DNA from: Sorangium cellulosum So0157-2
GTDB lineage: Bacteria > Myxococcota_A > Polyangia > Polyangiales > Polyangiaceae
DNA: 64,000 nt
Direction of reading: 5' to 3'
NCBI RefSeq assembly: GCF_000418325.1
Contig: NC_021658.1
Location: forward strand, 14,054,501 to 14,118,500
The notes under the pieces were generated by a model. It did not search any database, was not told the origin of the DNA, and saw only the letters and a list, made by a program, of their open reading frames with translations. Positions 37,974 to 47,461 of the stretch are shown in pieces. Within the stretch, counting starts at the first letter, position 1, and every line of letters starts with the position of its first letter. A program made the translations under genes and the position numbers.

Positions 37974-39377
37974 TACGACGGCAATGGGGATCTGCTCGGG
38001 CTGGTGTTCGGGCGGGATCCGCGGTGGAAGGATTTCACGCCGGAGTCGCTGGCCAGGGGCGGACCGGTGCGCGCGCCGTGGCAGGCGACGCTGAGGCGCG
38101 ACGCGGCGGGGGGCGAGGTGGAGCGGGCGCTGCCGGGCGAGGTGGTGAGCTCCTGGGAGCGCGATGCCTCCGGGCGGCCCCGGGTGCATCGGACGGCGCG
38201 GGGTGGCGAGCCGCTGATGGGCACGGGGTATCGGTGGCGGTCGCACGATCAGATCGCGGCGCTCATCGATGTGCACGCCGGGCCGACGTGGTTCGAGCAC
38301 GACGCCCGGTCGTACCTCGTGGCGGCCGCGCGGCCGGACGGGTCGGTGCAGTACCGGGCGCCGGATGCCGTGGGGAACGTGTACAGGAGCCCGGACCGAA
38401 GCGACAGGACGTATGGCCGGGGCGGGCGGCTGGAAGCAGCGGGGGGCGTGCGCTACGTGCACGACGACGACGGGCAGATCGTCGAGAGGGTGATGCCCGA
38501 CGGGAAGCGGTGGCTGTATGCATGGGACCACGCGGGGCAGCTCCGTGAGGTCGTGCGGCCGGACGGGCAGCGGGTGACGTTCGGCTACGATGCGCTCGGC
38601 CGGCGGGTGCGGAAGACGTCCGACGGGCGGACGACGACGTTCGTCTGGGATGGCAACGACCTGGTGCACGAGGTGACGGAGGGGGAGGCGCTCGTCACGT
38701 GGGAGTTCGAGCCGGGGACGTTCGCGCCGATCGCCAAGGTGGAGGGCGACAGGCGGTACGGGGTGGTGACGGATCATCTCGGGACGCCGGTTGCGCTGTT
38801 CGACGAGGGCGGGGAGATCGCCTGGAAGGCGCAGGTGGACCTGTACGGCGTGGCGCGGGAGGAGGTGGCGCGGACGGGGTGCCCGTGGCGGTGGCCGGGG
38901 CAGTACGAGGATGAGGAGACGGGGCTCTATTATAACCAGTTTCGGTATTATGATGCAGAGGGTGGAAGGTATATTAGTCAAGATCTAGTCGGGCTTGCGG
39001 GAGGGACACATCTTTATAGCTACCCGCTCAATCCTCTCGTATGGACCGACGTTCTCGGACTCAGGTGCAGGGTTCACCCGATTGCGAACGACTATATATC
39101 TAAGGGAGTTCATTTGACCGCTTCAAACGGGATCGAACTGGCGGTGCGTCCTGCGTACGCCGGCGGCATTGTGTTCCGTGCTGTCTTCAGTGGTGAGAGC
39201 GCGGCTGCGCTACGAGATGCGATTCGTGAGGCCGAAGAGGAGCTGATTAATAACGCGTCATTTAGGGCAAAATTGCTCGATACCGCTCGCGGAGCAACTC
39301 GGTATCTCGTCGATATGGGTGCTGCGGCAAAATCAGCTGAGACCGCCTTCCTCGCGAAGGCCCTTGAGAACTGGTAG
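37974..39377 (+). pseudogene. RHS effector, 3' part with toxin tip
   Basis: 467 codons. YD repeats continue (WERDASGRPRVHRTARGG, FGYDALGRRVRKTSDGRTTT) to the conserved end of the RHS shell (GLYYNQFRYYDAEGGRYIS, then HLYSYPLNPLVWTDVLGL). The variable C-terminal tip (about 105 residues, from RCRVHPIANDYISKGVHLTA to AKALENW) has no domain I recognise; it is helix-rich at its end. Base composition falls abruptly from about 38925, as expected for an exchanged toxin cassette. It is detached from its PAAR and 5' part by the IS copies, so it is probably not delivered at present. An immunity candidate follows after 18 bp. Confidence 0.85.
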
Positions 39378-39395
39378 CGCTGTCTAGGGGTAACC

Positions 39396-39818
39396 ATGAG
39401 AGTGGTCGCTGCGGATTTTTTTGGGCGAGGATTGTTCGGTTGCTTGGCGTCTAAGGTGCCATTGGCGGGCGTTAAGGATTGTCTTGGTGATCCTGACGAC
39501 GTTTCAATTCAAAAGCGGCCCATCGAGATTCTAAAATATGGAAATGTCCAGATTCATTGCGGTGTTGTTGGTGTGGTGCTTATTGTGGTGTCACTCTGGA
39601 GTCGTGAGTTGCCAATTCATCCTCGGGTTGAATTCGAAGGATGGGACGCTCTCTGGGAATGTGGTCTGGTAAATTTTCAGGCCGCGATGAGTTCTCTTTG
39701 TGTATGGTGTGTCGTTAACCCTGCTCTTACATTTGGTGACCAGCGAGCGTTTGTGGTTGGTGGAAGCGTGAACGCTGTATTTGTGGATGATATGATTGAT
39801 CGGGTTGAGCTGTTCTAG
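39396..39818 (+). CDS. Candidate immunity protein for the RHS toxin tip
   Basis: 140 residues, lower-GC than the surrounding genes, starting 18 bp after the toxin stop with GGGGTAACC ahead of ATG 39396. The pattern DFFGRGLFGCLASKVPLAGV, CLGDPDDVSIQKRPIEILKYGNVQIHCG matches the general shape of small immunity proteins in polymorphic toxin loci (an LGxPDDxS segment followed by LKYGxxxIH). No signal peptide or membrane span is obvious apart from a hydrophobic VVGVVLIVVSLW stretch, so it is probably cytosolic. Position and composition are the main evidence; the family assignment is by eye. Confidence 0.65.
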   Translation: MRVVAADFFGRGLFGCLASKVPLAGVKDCLGDPDDVSIQKRPIEILKYGNVQIHCGVVGVVLIVVSLWSRELPIHPRVEFEGWDALWECGLVNFQAAMSSLCVWCVVNPALTFGDQRAFVVGGSVNAVFVDDMIDRVELF

Positions 39819-40029
39819 CGGTCGGTGCGGTGGGTTGTCTTGTGGTTAACGGGGGGGATGATGGGCTTGACCACCTTTGGGAGGGCATTGCTTTGGGGCT
39901 CACAGGTGCATCAATGAATCATGCGAAGGTCAACTCACGGCGCTTGCATGGAGCACGCGCGGAGGAGATTGATGATGCCTATGTCGATCCTCGTTCTGAG
40001 TTGATTGCCCAGCCGTCGAGTGATCCATC
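39819..40029. other. Low-GC gap between immunity gene and vgrG
   Basis: 211 bp. A 67-codon open frame (39830-40033) overlaps the vgrG start, has no ribosome-binding site and begins with GTG; it may be a remnant of another immunity gene. No terminator is seen. Confidence 0.4.
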
Positions 40030-42462
40030 ATGACCACCACCGACTTCACCTTCGCCTTCGAGGGCGCCGACGCGCCCGGCGGCCCCTGGGCGCACCTCCA
40101 GGTGGTCAGCTTCCAGGGCCGCGAGCAGATCTCCAGCCTCTACCGCTATGACATCACCCTCCTCGCCCGCGACCCTGCCCCCGAGGTCGACCCGCACGAC
40201 CTCATCGGCGCGCGCGCCACCCTGCGCATCGCCACCCTCACACGGCCGGCCTACAAGCTCGTCCACGGCGTCCTCGCCGAGGCCGAGGAGCTCCACCCCG
40301 TGCCCGAAGGCATGCTCTATCGCGTGCTCCTCACGCCGTCGCTCGTCCGAGCGAACCACCGGACGCGCTGCCGCATCTTCCTCGAAAAGACCACGCGCGC
40401 CATCGTCGAGGCCGTCCTCCAGGGCGACCCGAGCCTGACGCTGGAGGACGCCGCCGCGGTGAAGGAGGACGACGGCGATGTCTCGAGCTTCTCCCCTCCA
40501 GCGGAGAAGTTCACCTGGCGCATCGACGACCCCTCGCGCATCGACGACGCGCACGTCAGGCCCTACTGCGTCCAGTACAACGAGAGCGACCTCGCCTTCG
40601 TGGCGCGCCTGCTCGAAGAGGAAGGTATCAGCTACCATTTCGAGAACGGCGCGGGCGCCTGCCTGCTCGTGCTCTCCGACACCGACCAGGGCAAGGCGCG
40701 CCTCGACCCGTTCGAGCCGCTCGGCAGCCACGTCGCAGGCCGCGCGGTGACCAGCGTGAAGCTCGGCGCGAGGTTGCGCGAGAGAAAGGTGCGCCTCAGG
40801 GACTACGACTGGCGCAAACCAGCGCTCGCCCTGCTCGCAGAAGCCACGAGCGACAAGGAGGATCTGTTCGAGATCCGCTACCCCGGCGGCTTCTCCCACG
40901 ACGCCCCCAGTCAGGGCGATCCCCTGGCCCAGGCGCGCCTCGATCGATACCGTACCGAGGCCGAGTACGCGGTGGGCGACGGGCTCGCCAGGGTGCTGTC
41001 GGCGGGCTCCGTCTTCCAGCTCGATCACGAAAAGGCCCGCTACGACGGCGAGTACCTCGTCACCAAGCTCGACGTCCGCGGCGAGCAGCAGGGCACGGTC
41101 ACGCTCTCTGCGACCCCGTCATCCGTGCCCTTCTCGTGCTCGTTCGAGTGCGCCCGGCGCGGCAAGGGAGGCGCGCCCGCGGAGTCCCGCTTCCGGCCGC
41201 CGCGCGTGACCCCAAAGCCGCGGATCGTCGGCTCCCAGACGGCGTTCGTCACCGCCGATCCGCGGTCCCAGGGGGCGGAGATCCATGTCGGCGGGCCTCC
41301 CGGCGCCGAGATCGGGTGCGTGCGGCTCAGGTTCCACTGGGACCTCGACGAGGAGCGCCTCGCCAAGGAGCCGAGCTCCTGCTGGGTCCGCGTGAGCCAG
41401 GTGTTCGCCGGCGTCGGCGAGGGCGGCGTGTGGCACCCGCGCGTCGGCGTCGAGGTGATCGTGGATCACCTCGACGGCGATCCCGACAGGCCCCTCGTCA
41501 CGGGCCGCGTCTACAACGGCGCGAACCGCCCGCCGGCCCCGGCCTCCGGGGCTGCGACCGTGAGCATGTTCAAGTCGTTCGCCAGCCCAGGCGCAGGCGT
41601 GCACAACGAGCTCGGCTTCGACGACACCGCGGGCAAGGAGCAGATCAAGATGCACGCCGGAAAAGACTGGAACAGCACCGTGGGACACGACCGCTCCGAG
41701 AAGGTGAGCAACGACAGCACCTCGGACGTCGGCGTCAACCGAACGGAGTCGACAGGCGGTGATCGCGCTACCTCGGTCAAGGGGAACAACACCGAGAGCG
41801 TCGACGGAGATGAATCCGTCTCCGTCAAGGGCAGCCAGACCAGCTCCATCAACGTCGACCAGAGCAGCAGCGTGGGCGCCAATCAGAGCCTGAGCGTCGG
41901 CGCCGATCGGACGGTCTCGGTCGGCGCCGATCAAACCATCTCGGTCGGAGAGAACCAGACCACGTCGATCGCCGCCAACGACGCTCTCTCCGTCGGAGGA
42001 AATCGATCGATCTCCGTCTCGGGCAACCGGAGCGAGTCGGTGGGCGGCAACGCGGACCAGATCGTCGCCGGCAACAAGGCCGTCACGGTCTCGGGGAACG
42101 CCGAGGAGACCGTCTCTGGAAGCCGATCGGTGACCGTATCCGGGACGATGACGCACACCATCTCGGGCGCGGTCGAGCTGAGCGGGGCAGCGGACATCAC
42201 GCAGACCGCCGGTGCAAACATCGCGACCTCGGCCGGCGCCAACGCCGGCGTTCAGGCCGGCGCCAACCTGAGCCTCATCGCGGCGGCCGAGGCAGCGCTT
42301 CAGGGCGCGAGCGTCCACGTGACCGCGAGCGGCGAGATCGTCCTCGGCGCCGGCGGCAGCGCCATCAAGATCAGCGGCAGCGGCGTCGAGATCACCGGCG
42401 GCGCCGTCAAGATCGCCGGCGGCACCGTGGATGTCACGGGCGGCATGGTCAAGATCAACTGA
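40030..42462 (+). CDS. vgrG: Type VI secretion system spike protein VgrG
   Basis: 810 residues. The gp27-like base occupies about 1-380 (FQGREQISSLYRYDITLLAR, YNESDLAFVARLLEEEGISY). The gp5-like OB fold is near 420-500 (GCVRLRFHWDLDE, SCWVRVSQVFAGVGEGGVWHPRVGVEVIV, DHLDGDPDRPLVTGRVYNG). From about 560 to the end, short beta-helix repeats of the form SVGADQTISV and SISVSGNRSESVGGN build the spike needle, ending in KIAGGTVDVTGGMVKIN. It trimerises and is expelled with the Hcp tube, carrying PAAR/RHS cargo such as the gene upstream. No other structural T6SS genes are in the window, so this is an orphan cargo island. Confidence 0.95.
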   Translation: MTTTDFTFAFEGADAPGGPWAHLQVVSFQGREQISSLYRYDITLLARDPAPEVDPHDLIGARATLRIATLTRPAYKLVHGVLAEAEELHPVPEGMLYRVLLTPSLVRANHRTRCRIFLEKTTRAIVEAVLQGDPSLTLEDAAAVKEDDGDVSSFSPPAEKFTWRIDDPSRIDDAHVRPYCVQYNESDLAFVARLLEEEGISYHFENGAGACLLVLSDTDQGKARLDPFEPLGSHVAGRAVTSVKLGARLRERKVRLRDYDWRKPALALLAEATSDKEDLFEIRYPGGFSHDAPSQGDPLAQARLDRYRTEAEYAVGDGLARVLSAGSVFQLDHEKARYDGEYLVTKLDVRGEQQGTVTLSATPSSVPFSCSFECARRGKGGAPAESRFRPPRVTPKPRIVGSQTAFVTADPRSQGAEIHVGGPPGAEIGCVRLRFHWDLDEERLAKEPSSCWVRVSQVFAGVGEGGVWHPRVGVEVIVDHLDGDPDRPLVTGRVYNGANRPPAPASGAATVSMFKSFASPGAGVHNELGFDDTAGKEQIKMHAGKDWNSTVGHDRSEKVSNDSTSDVGVNRTESTGGDRATSVKGNNTESVDGDESVSVKGSQTSSINVDQSSSVGANQSLSVGADRTVSVGADQTISVGENQTTSIAANDALSVGGNRSISVSGNRSESVGGNADQIVAGNKAVTVSGNAEETVSGSRSVTVSGTMTHTISGAVELSGAADITQTAGANIATSAGANAGVQAGANLSLIAAAEAALQGASVHVTASGEIVLGAGGSAIKISGSGVEITGGAVKIAGGTVDVTGGMVKIN

Positions 42463-42468
42463 GGCCGC

Positions 42469-44022
42469 ATGGACCCGATCACCCGAGCCTCCAAGGCGTT
42501 CCTCGCCGAGGCCGAGGCGTTCTGGCGCTCCGGCCGCGGCCCGCTCTTGCCGGTCGTCGCGAGCCCGTCCGAGCGCGTCGAGGTGGCCAAGACCTTGAGG
42601 ATCCAAGAGCTCGCCCCGGAGAACCGGCGGCCGTTGTTCCTTCATGAGGAGCCGTTCCTCGATCCGCGCGCTTACTTCGAAGGCCTGGCGCGCGCGATCT
42701 CGGAGGGCTACGAGCTCATCCGGCGGGGCGCGGAGGAAGAAGGGGTCTGGCTGCCCATCTTCGCGCCCGATGGAAGGAGAGCTGGCGAGCAGGCGGTCCT
42801 GCCGCTCGAGCGCGCCGTGCTCGCGCTCGAGCGCGCGGCGACGTTGCTCGGAGAGCGCCTCGACGGCGTGCTCCTGGCGCTCTTGCCGGGCCGGGTGGAG
42901 TGCGGATCCGGCTGGCGGGACAGCATCGCGGCGCTCCAGCGGACGCGCTTCTCGAAGCGCGTCCGGATCGCCGTGTGGAGCCCGCCTGGAGGGCCATTGA
43001 GCGGCGTCCTCGGCGAGGACGGCGCACGCTTCCACGTCGACGCCGACGAGCTCGTGGACTTTCTCAAGCATCTCGGCGCGGCCAGCAGCGCAGGTCCGGC
43101 GATCCAGGGCCCCCCGCTGCCTACCGAGGAGCAGCAGCGTGCGCTGGAGGCGGCGGCCGGGCGCAGGCTCCCCTCGGTCGGCGCAGCGGCGCGGCTGCGT
43201 GCCTTCCTGCTCGGCGCAGGCCAGAAGACCGCGTCGCGCGATCCCCTCGGCGCGGCGGAGGACTACCGAAGAGCGCGCGAGCTGTGCAGGGCGGAGGGGC
43301 TCGCGCTCGAAGAGTCGATGGTGCTCATCGCCCTCGGTGGGGCGTGCCTCGCGGCGAACGCGGTGGATCTCGCCATCGAGGGCTATCGAAAGGCTGCAGA
43401 GCTCGCCGAGGGCAGAGAGGCCTGGCCGGTCGTCTGCCAAGCCTGGCTCGGCGCGGGCGGCGCGTACCTTACGGCGAAGCGGTACGCGCCTGCCGCGGTC
43501 GCTTACCGCGCGTCGGCGAGCGCGGCCACGAGGGGACGGATCCCCCTCCTCCAGATCGAGGCCCTTCGGATGGCAGGGACGTGCTCTCTCCTCGACGGTC
43601 GCCGGGAGGACGCGGTGGCCGCATGGCAAGAGGCGGTCGACGCGGGCGCCGCGCTGGATGCGCCGATTCGCTGCGCGAGCACCTTTCCCCAGGTGGCCAG
43701 CGCGCTCGTGGAGCTTCTGCAGCGTGTCGGCCTGCGGCTCCAGGCGGCTCACGTGCGATCGCTCCTGGATGCGGCCGGGCAGCCGTCGGCCGATCTCCAC
43801 CGGGTCTCGGCGGAGTCGGATCGGTCCGCGGCACAGGGCGGCCGAGATGTGCGGGAACCGCCGCCGCGCGCGGAGCCACCGCCGGAGCGCGAGGAAGGCG
43901 CGGCATTGCAGGACTTCGAAGATCTCGAACCGCTGGAGACCAGGACGGCGCCTATCTCGCGCGTCCCGAGCGGTCCGGTCTTGCCCTTCCGTTCGACCAA
44001 GCAGGGGCCGGGCGCGGGCTAG
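42469..44022 (+). CDS. TPR-containing protein, candidate T6SS cargo adaptor
   Basis: 517 residues starting 6 bp after vgrG, with GAGG at the vgrG stop. The N-terminal about 200 residues (MDPITRASKAFLAEAEAFWR, ENRRPLFLHEEPFLDPRAYF, RVRIAVWSPPGGPL) are an uncharacterised domain. Residues about 225-420 are TPR-like helices (AAEDYRRARELCRAEGLALE, AIEGYRKAAELAEGREAW). The C-terminus is acidic and Pro-rich. Genes directly after vgrG commonly encode chaperones or adaptors that load effectors on the spike, so an adaptor role is inferred. No known adaptor family (DUF4123, DUF1795, DUF2169) is recognised. Confidence 0.7.
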   Translation: MDPITRASKAFLAEAEAFWRSGRGPLLPVVASPSERVEVAKTLRIQELAPENRRPLFLHEEPFLDPRAYFEGLARAISEGYELIRRGAEEEGVWLPIFAPDGRRAGEQAVLPLERAVLALERAATLLGERLDGVLLALLPGRVECGSGWRDSIAALQRTRFSKRVRIAVWSPPGGPLSGVLGEDGARFHVDADELVDFLKHLGAASSAGPAIQGPPLPTEEQQRALEAAAGRRLPSVGAAARLRAFLLGAGQKTASRDPLGAAEDYRRARELCRAEGLALEESMVLIALGGACLAANAVDLAIEGYRKAAELAEGREAWPVVCQAWLGAGGAYLTAKRYAPAAVAYRASASAATRGRIPLLQIEALRMAGTCSLLDGRREDAVAAWQEAVDAGAALDAPIRCASTFPQVASALVELLQRVGLRLQAAHVRSLLDAAGQPSADLHRVSAESDRSAAQGGRDVREPPPRAEPPPEREEGAALQDFEDLEPLETRTAPISRVPSGPVLPFRSTKQGPGAG

Positions 44023-46672
44023 CGCGCCGAGCTCCACGACGAGGCTCCGGACGGCGCCCTGTAGCGGGGGCCCTACGCTTCTGGCATGGTCGCCGCCATG
44101 CTCGTCCGCAGTGCTCTCCCCTCGGTTCGACGCGGCCCGCAGCGCGACGCAGGCCGCCTGCGCGGCGCCGCGCTCCGCCGCCGCGCGCCGGCGCTGCTCG
44201 GCGCCGCGCTCGCGCTGCTGCTCGGGTGCTCCGGCGCCGCGCAGGCCCCGGCCGCGCGGCCGGCGCGCGTCGTCAAGACGCCGCCCGCGCAGCCGAAGGC
44301 GCCGGAGGGGCCGCCGCTCCTGCCGGCCCAGGTGGTCGCGGAGCTCGAGGACGAGGACGCGACGCCCTACCTCGCCCGGCGCGGCGACGAGGCGCTCCTG
44401 CTCTACGCGGCGGGCGGCAGGTGGAGGACCCGCGTCCTCGGCGCCGACGGCGCGCCGCGGGGGGACGTCGTCGACGCCGGGCCGGCCGCCGCCGACGTGC
44501 CCGTCGCCGCGCTCCGCGCCGGGCCGCAGGGCTACATCGCCGCGTGGATCGAGCAGATCGGGGGGAGCCGCGCGGTGCGCGCGCTCGCGCTCGACCCGGC
44601 CGGCAAGCCGGTCGCCCCGGCGAGCCCGGTCGCGCAGACGGCCGAGGAGATCACGTGGCTCGACGTGCTCCCGAACGCGAAGGGGGCGCTCGTGCTGTGG
44701 GAGATGCCGCGCGAGGCCCAAGGCGACGTGGACAGCGTCGACGTGGTCATGACCGTCCTCGCGCAGGACAAGGGCGCCGCGATCAAGCCGACGGCGCCCG
44801 CGTCGGTCGCGCGCGAGGTGCTCGGGTGGAACGCGGTCGCCACCGAGCGCGGCGCGGCGGTCGCCCTCGTGCTCCCGCCGGCCGCGCCGCCGCCCCGGGC
44901 CCAGGGCAAGGCCGCGCGCAAGACGGACGCGGACGACGTCGCCGAGACCGCGAAGCTCGGCTCCGTCTCGCTCCTGGAGATCGACGCGGCCGGGAAGGTC
45001 TCGGCGCCGGTGGCCGTCAGCCCCGAGCCGACCGCGCAGATCGATCTCGAGATCGCCGAGGTCGGCGGGCGCTACCTGCTCACCTGGACCGACGAGCGGG
45101 ACATCGACAGCGCCGTGTACCTCGCGGCGGCCGAGCCCGGCGGCAAGGTGGTCGTCGCGCCGCGGCAGGCGACGCCGCCGTCCGGCGAGCAGGCGCTCGT
45201 GTCGCTCGTCGCGCCGCCCGCCGGGGCGGGCGGCCGGGCGCTGCTCGCGTGGGAGGACGTCTTGCGCCCCCGCGGCGGCGACGGCGGCGCGGAGACCGGC
45301 GGGGCGGGGCGCCTCATCCACCTGGCGTCGGTCGGACCGGACGGCGCGCTGGGCGCGGAGCGGGCGGCGCTCGTCTTCAGCGCGAGCGGGCCGCCCGACC
45401 TCACGGCCGACGGCGACGGCTTCGCCGCGGTGACGCTCGCGCCGGCGACGCTCAAGGCCGCCCGCGACGCGGCGGCCGCGCCGCCGATCTGGCCGACGTT
45501 CGTGCGCTTCGGCCCGGACCTCTCGGTGCGGGCGGCGGAGCCGGTGCGCGCCGCGCCGTTCGCGGCGACGGGCGGCGTGCCGTACCTCGTCCGCGGGCTG
45601 AGCTGCCACAAGGGCGCGTGCGCGACGCTGGCGAGCGCGGCGGCCGGGGCCGGCGCGCAGCAGGGCGGCGCGCAGCAGGGCGGCGCCGCCAGGGCGGCGG
45701 GCGCGGCGGGCGCGGCGGGCGCGCGGGCGCCGCTCGCGCTCGTGTCGCTGCCGGTGCGGGAGAGCGCGTGGCGCGCGCCGGCGTTCCGGGAGGACCGGGA
45801 TCCGCCGCCGCGCGCGACCGCGGTGCGCGCGCTCGCCGAGGGCGACCCGCTCGCCAAGGTCGCGGCCGCCGAGCTCGACGGCGGCGCGGCGCTCGCGGCG
45901 TGGGTCACGTACTTCGTGGAGGGGGCGTCGGACGGCGCGCCTCGCGGGCAGGACCTGTCGGCGACGCTGGCGGTGCGCGCCGCGTCGCCCGGCGGCCTCG
46001 GCAAGCTGAATGTCCTCTCGCAGAAGGCGTCGTCGCTCGGCGGCGTCGCCATCGCGACGGCGCCGCCGGCGCCGCCCGATCCGAAGGGCAAGGGCGGCGC
46101 GGCGCAGGGCGAGAGCGTGGTCGCGTGGGTCGCGCGCGAGCGTGGCGAGACGCAGGTCTACGTGACCAAGGTCGACGCGACCGGCGCGAAGCTCGCGCAG
46201 AAGAAGCTCACCACGGCCCCGCGGAAGAAGCAGGGCGGCGCCGCGAGCGAGGCGTCCGACGTGGCGATCGCCTACGACGGCGCGGGCGGCTTCATCGTCG
46301 CGTGGGTCGACACGCGCGACGGCAACGCCGAGGTGTACGCGGCGCGGGTGGACCGCGCGCTGAACCGGACGGCGCCGGACCGGCGCATCACGAACGCGCC
46401 GCTCGACGCGGCCGAGGTGCAGATCGCGGTGCGCGGCCAGGAGGCGTGGCTCGTCTGGTCGGACGCGCGGCCGGCGGGCGACGCGGCCGCGGCCGGCGCG
46501 GCGGGCGGCGAGGCGACCGGCGACGTCTTCTTCGCGCGGCTCGACGCGAAGACGCTGCAGCGGATCGGCGACGAGGCGCGGCTCCACGCGTCGCCCGAGC
46601 ACTCGCGCAGCCCGGTGCTCGCGCCGCACGAGGGCGGGGTCCTCGTCGGCTGGGTCGACGAGCCTGCAGGCG

Positions 46673-46735
46673 ACGGCGCGGCGGCCGGCGGGGGCGCGGC
46701 GGCTGGCGGGGGCGCGGCGGCTGGCGGCGGACATG
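46673..46735. repeat. Tandem GCGGC(T/C)GGCGGGGGC-type repeats at a junction
   Basis: Three consecutive units of about 18 bp encoding AAAGGG, directly where the lipoprotein reading breaks down. The repeat sits at the left edge of the suspected inserted segment and may have mediated the rearrangement. Confidence 0.7.
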
Positions 46736-46739
46736 CGGC

Positions 46740-47139
46740 CAGCGAGGCGTGCAATGCGCTCGACTTGGTGGAGGTCCCCGTGGGCGAGCTCGACATCGCG
46801 CGCGTGGGTCCACGCCGCGCTGACGTCCCAGCCAAACCCCCCGGCCAGGTGCTCGGTGCGCCGGGCCTGCGCATCGAAAGCTGCCCACCTCTCCCGGGCG
46901 ACGCCGCGCAGTTCGAAGGGCGATGCCCTGGGGGGCAGGGCAGGGAGGCAGGCCCACAGCCGTTCGAAGGCGTACGCCGCCGCCACGTCGTCGGACGCGA
47001 GCAGCGCGGCGTGCTCCACCGGCGCGGTGTCCTGCACCGCCTCGGCGAAGGAGCCCGCGAGCGGCTCGCTCCCGGCCCCGACGATCGCGTTCCAGAGGTC
47101 CCCGGCCGCAGCGGCATCCTGGTCCGCTGCGACCGCCAC
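46740..47139 (-). pseudogene. 5' fragment of a minus-strand gene inside the lipoprotein gene
   Basis: On the minus strand from GTG 47139 the reading is protein-like: DLWNAIVGAGSEPLAGSFAE, AVQDTAPVEHAALLASDDVA, AYAFERLWACLPALPPRASP, AFDAQARRTEHLAGGFGWDV and HQVERIARLAGRMSA, ending at the repeat near 46735. The last part resembles sequence preceding VWA/CoxE-type domains in bacterial proteins (a weak, by-eye match). No downstream part of such a gene is present. Confidence 0.5.
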
Positions 47140-47461
47140 GGCGCGGTGTGCGCGGCGCGATGCAGGGCCCGCCGGTGACGATCGACGCTCCGGACGGCGC
47201 CTCGGTGTCGTCGATCGCGCTCGCGTGCGACAAGGCCTGCCGCGGCGTGCTCGCGTCGGCGCCGGGGGACTCGGTGGCGCTGAGCGCCTTCACGCTGGCG
47301 CCCGGCGAGGCGGCGGCGCCGCCCCTGAAGCCGCTGGCGTGGCTGACGGGCAGCGCGTCGCGGGACGTGTCGCCGGCGCTCGCGGGGCGGTCCGGCGCGT
47401 CGCTGTTCTTTGCGGACGACGCGGTGAGCGGCTCGGGGCGCGTCCGGTGGATGACGATCGC

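Noticed and set aside
39830..40033. 67-codon frame between immunity gene and vgrG
   Set aside because: It overlaps the vgrG start and lacks a ribosome-binding site; kept only as a possible remnant in the gap entry.
41119..47139. A 2006-codon minus-strand frame opposite vgrG and the lipoprotein gene
   Set aside because: Only its first about 130 codons look like a protein and are annotated as a gene fragment; the rest is antisense to well-supported genes.
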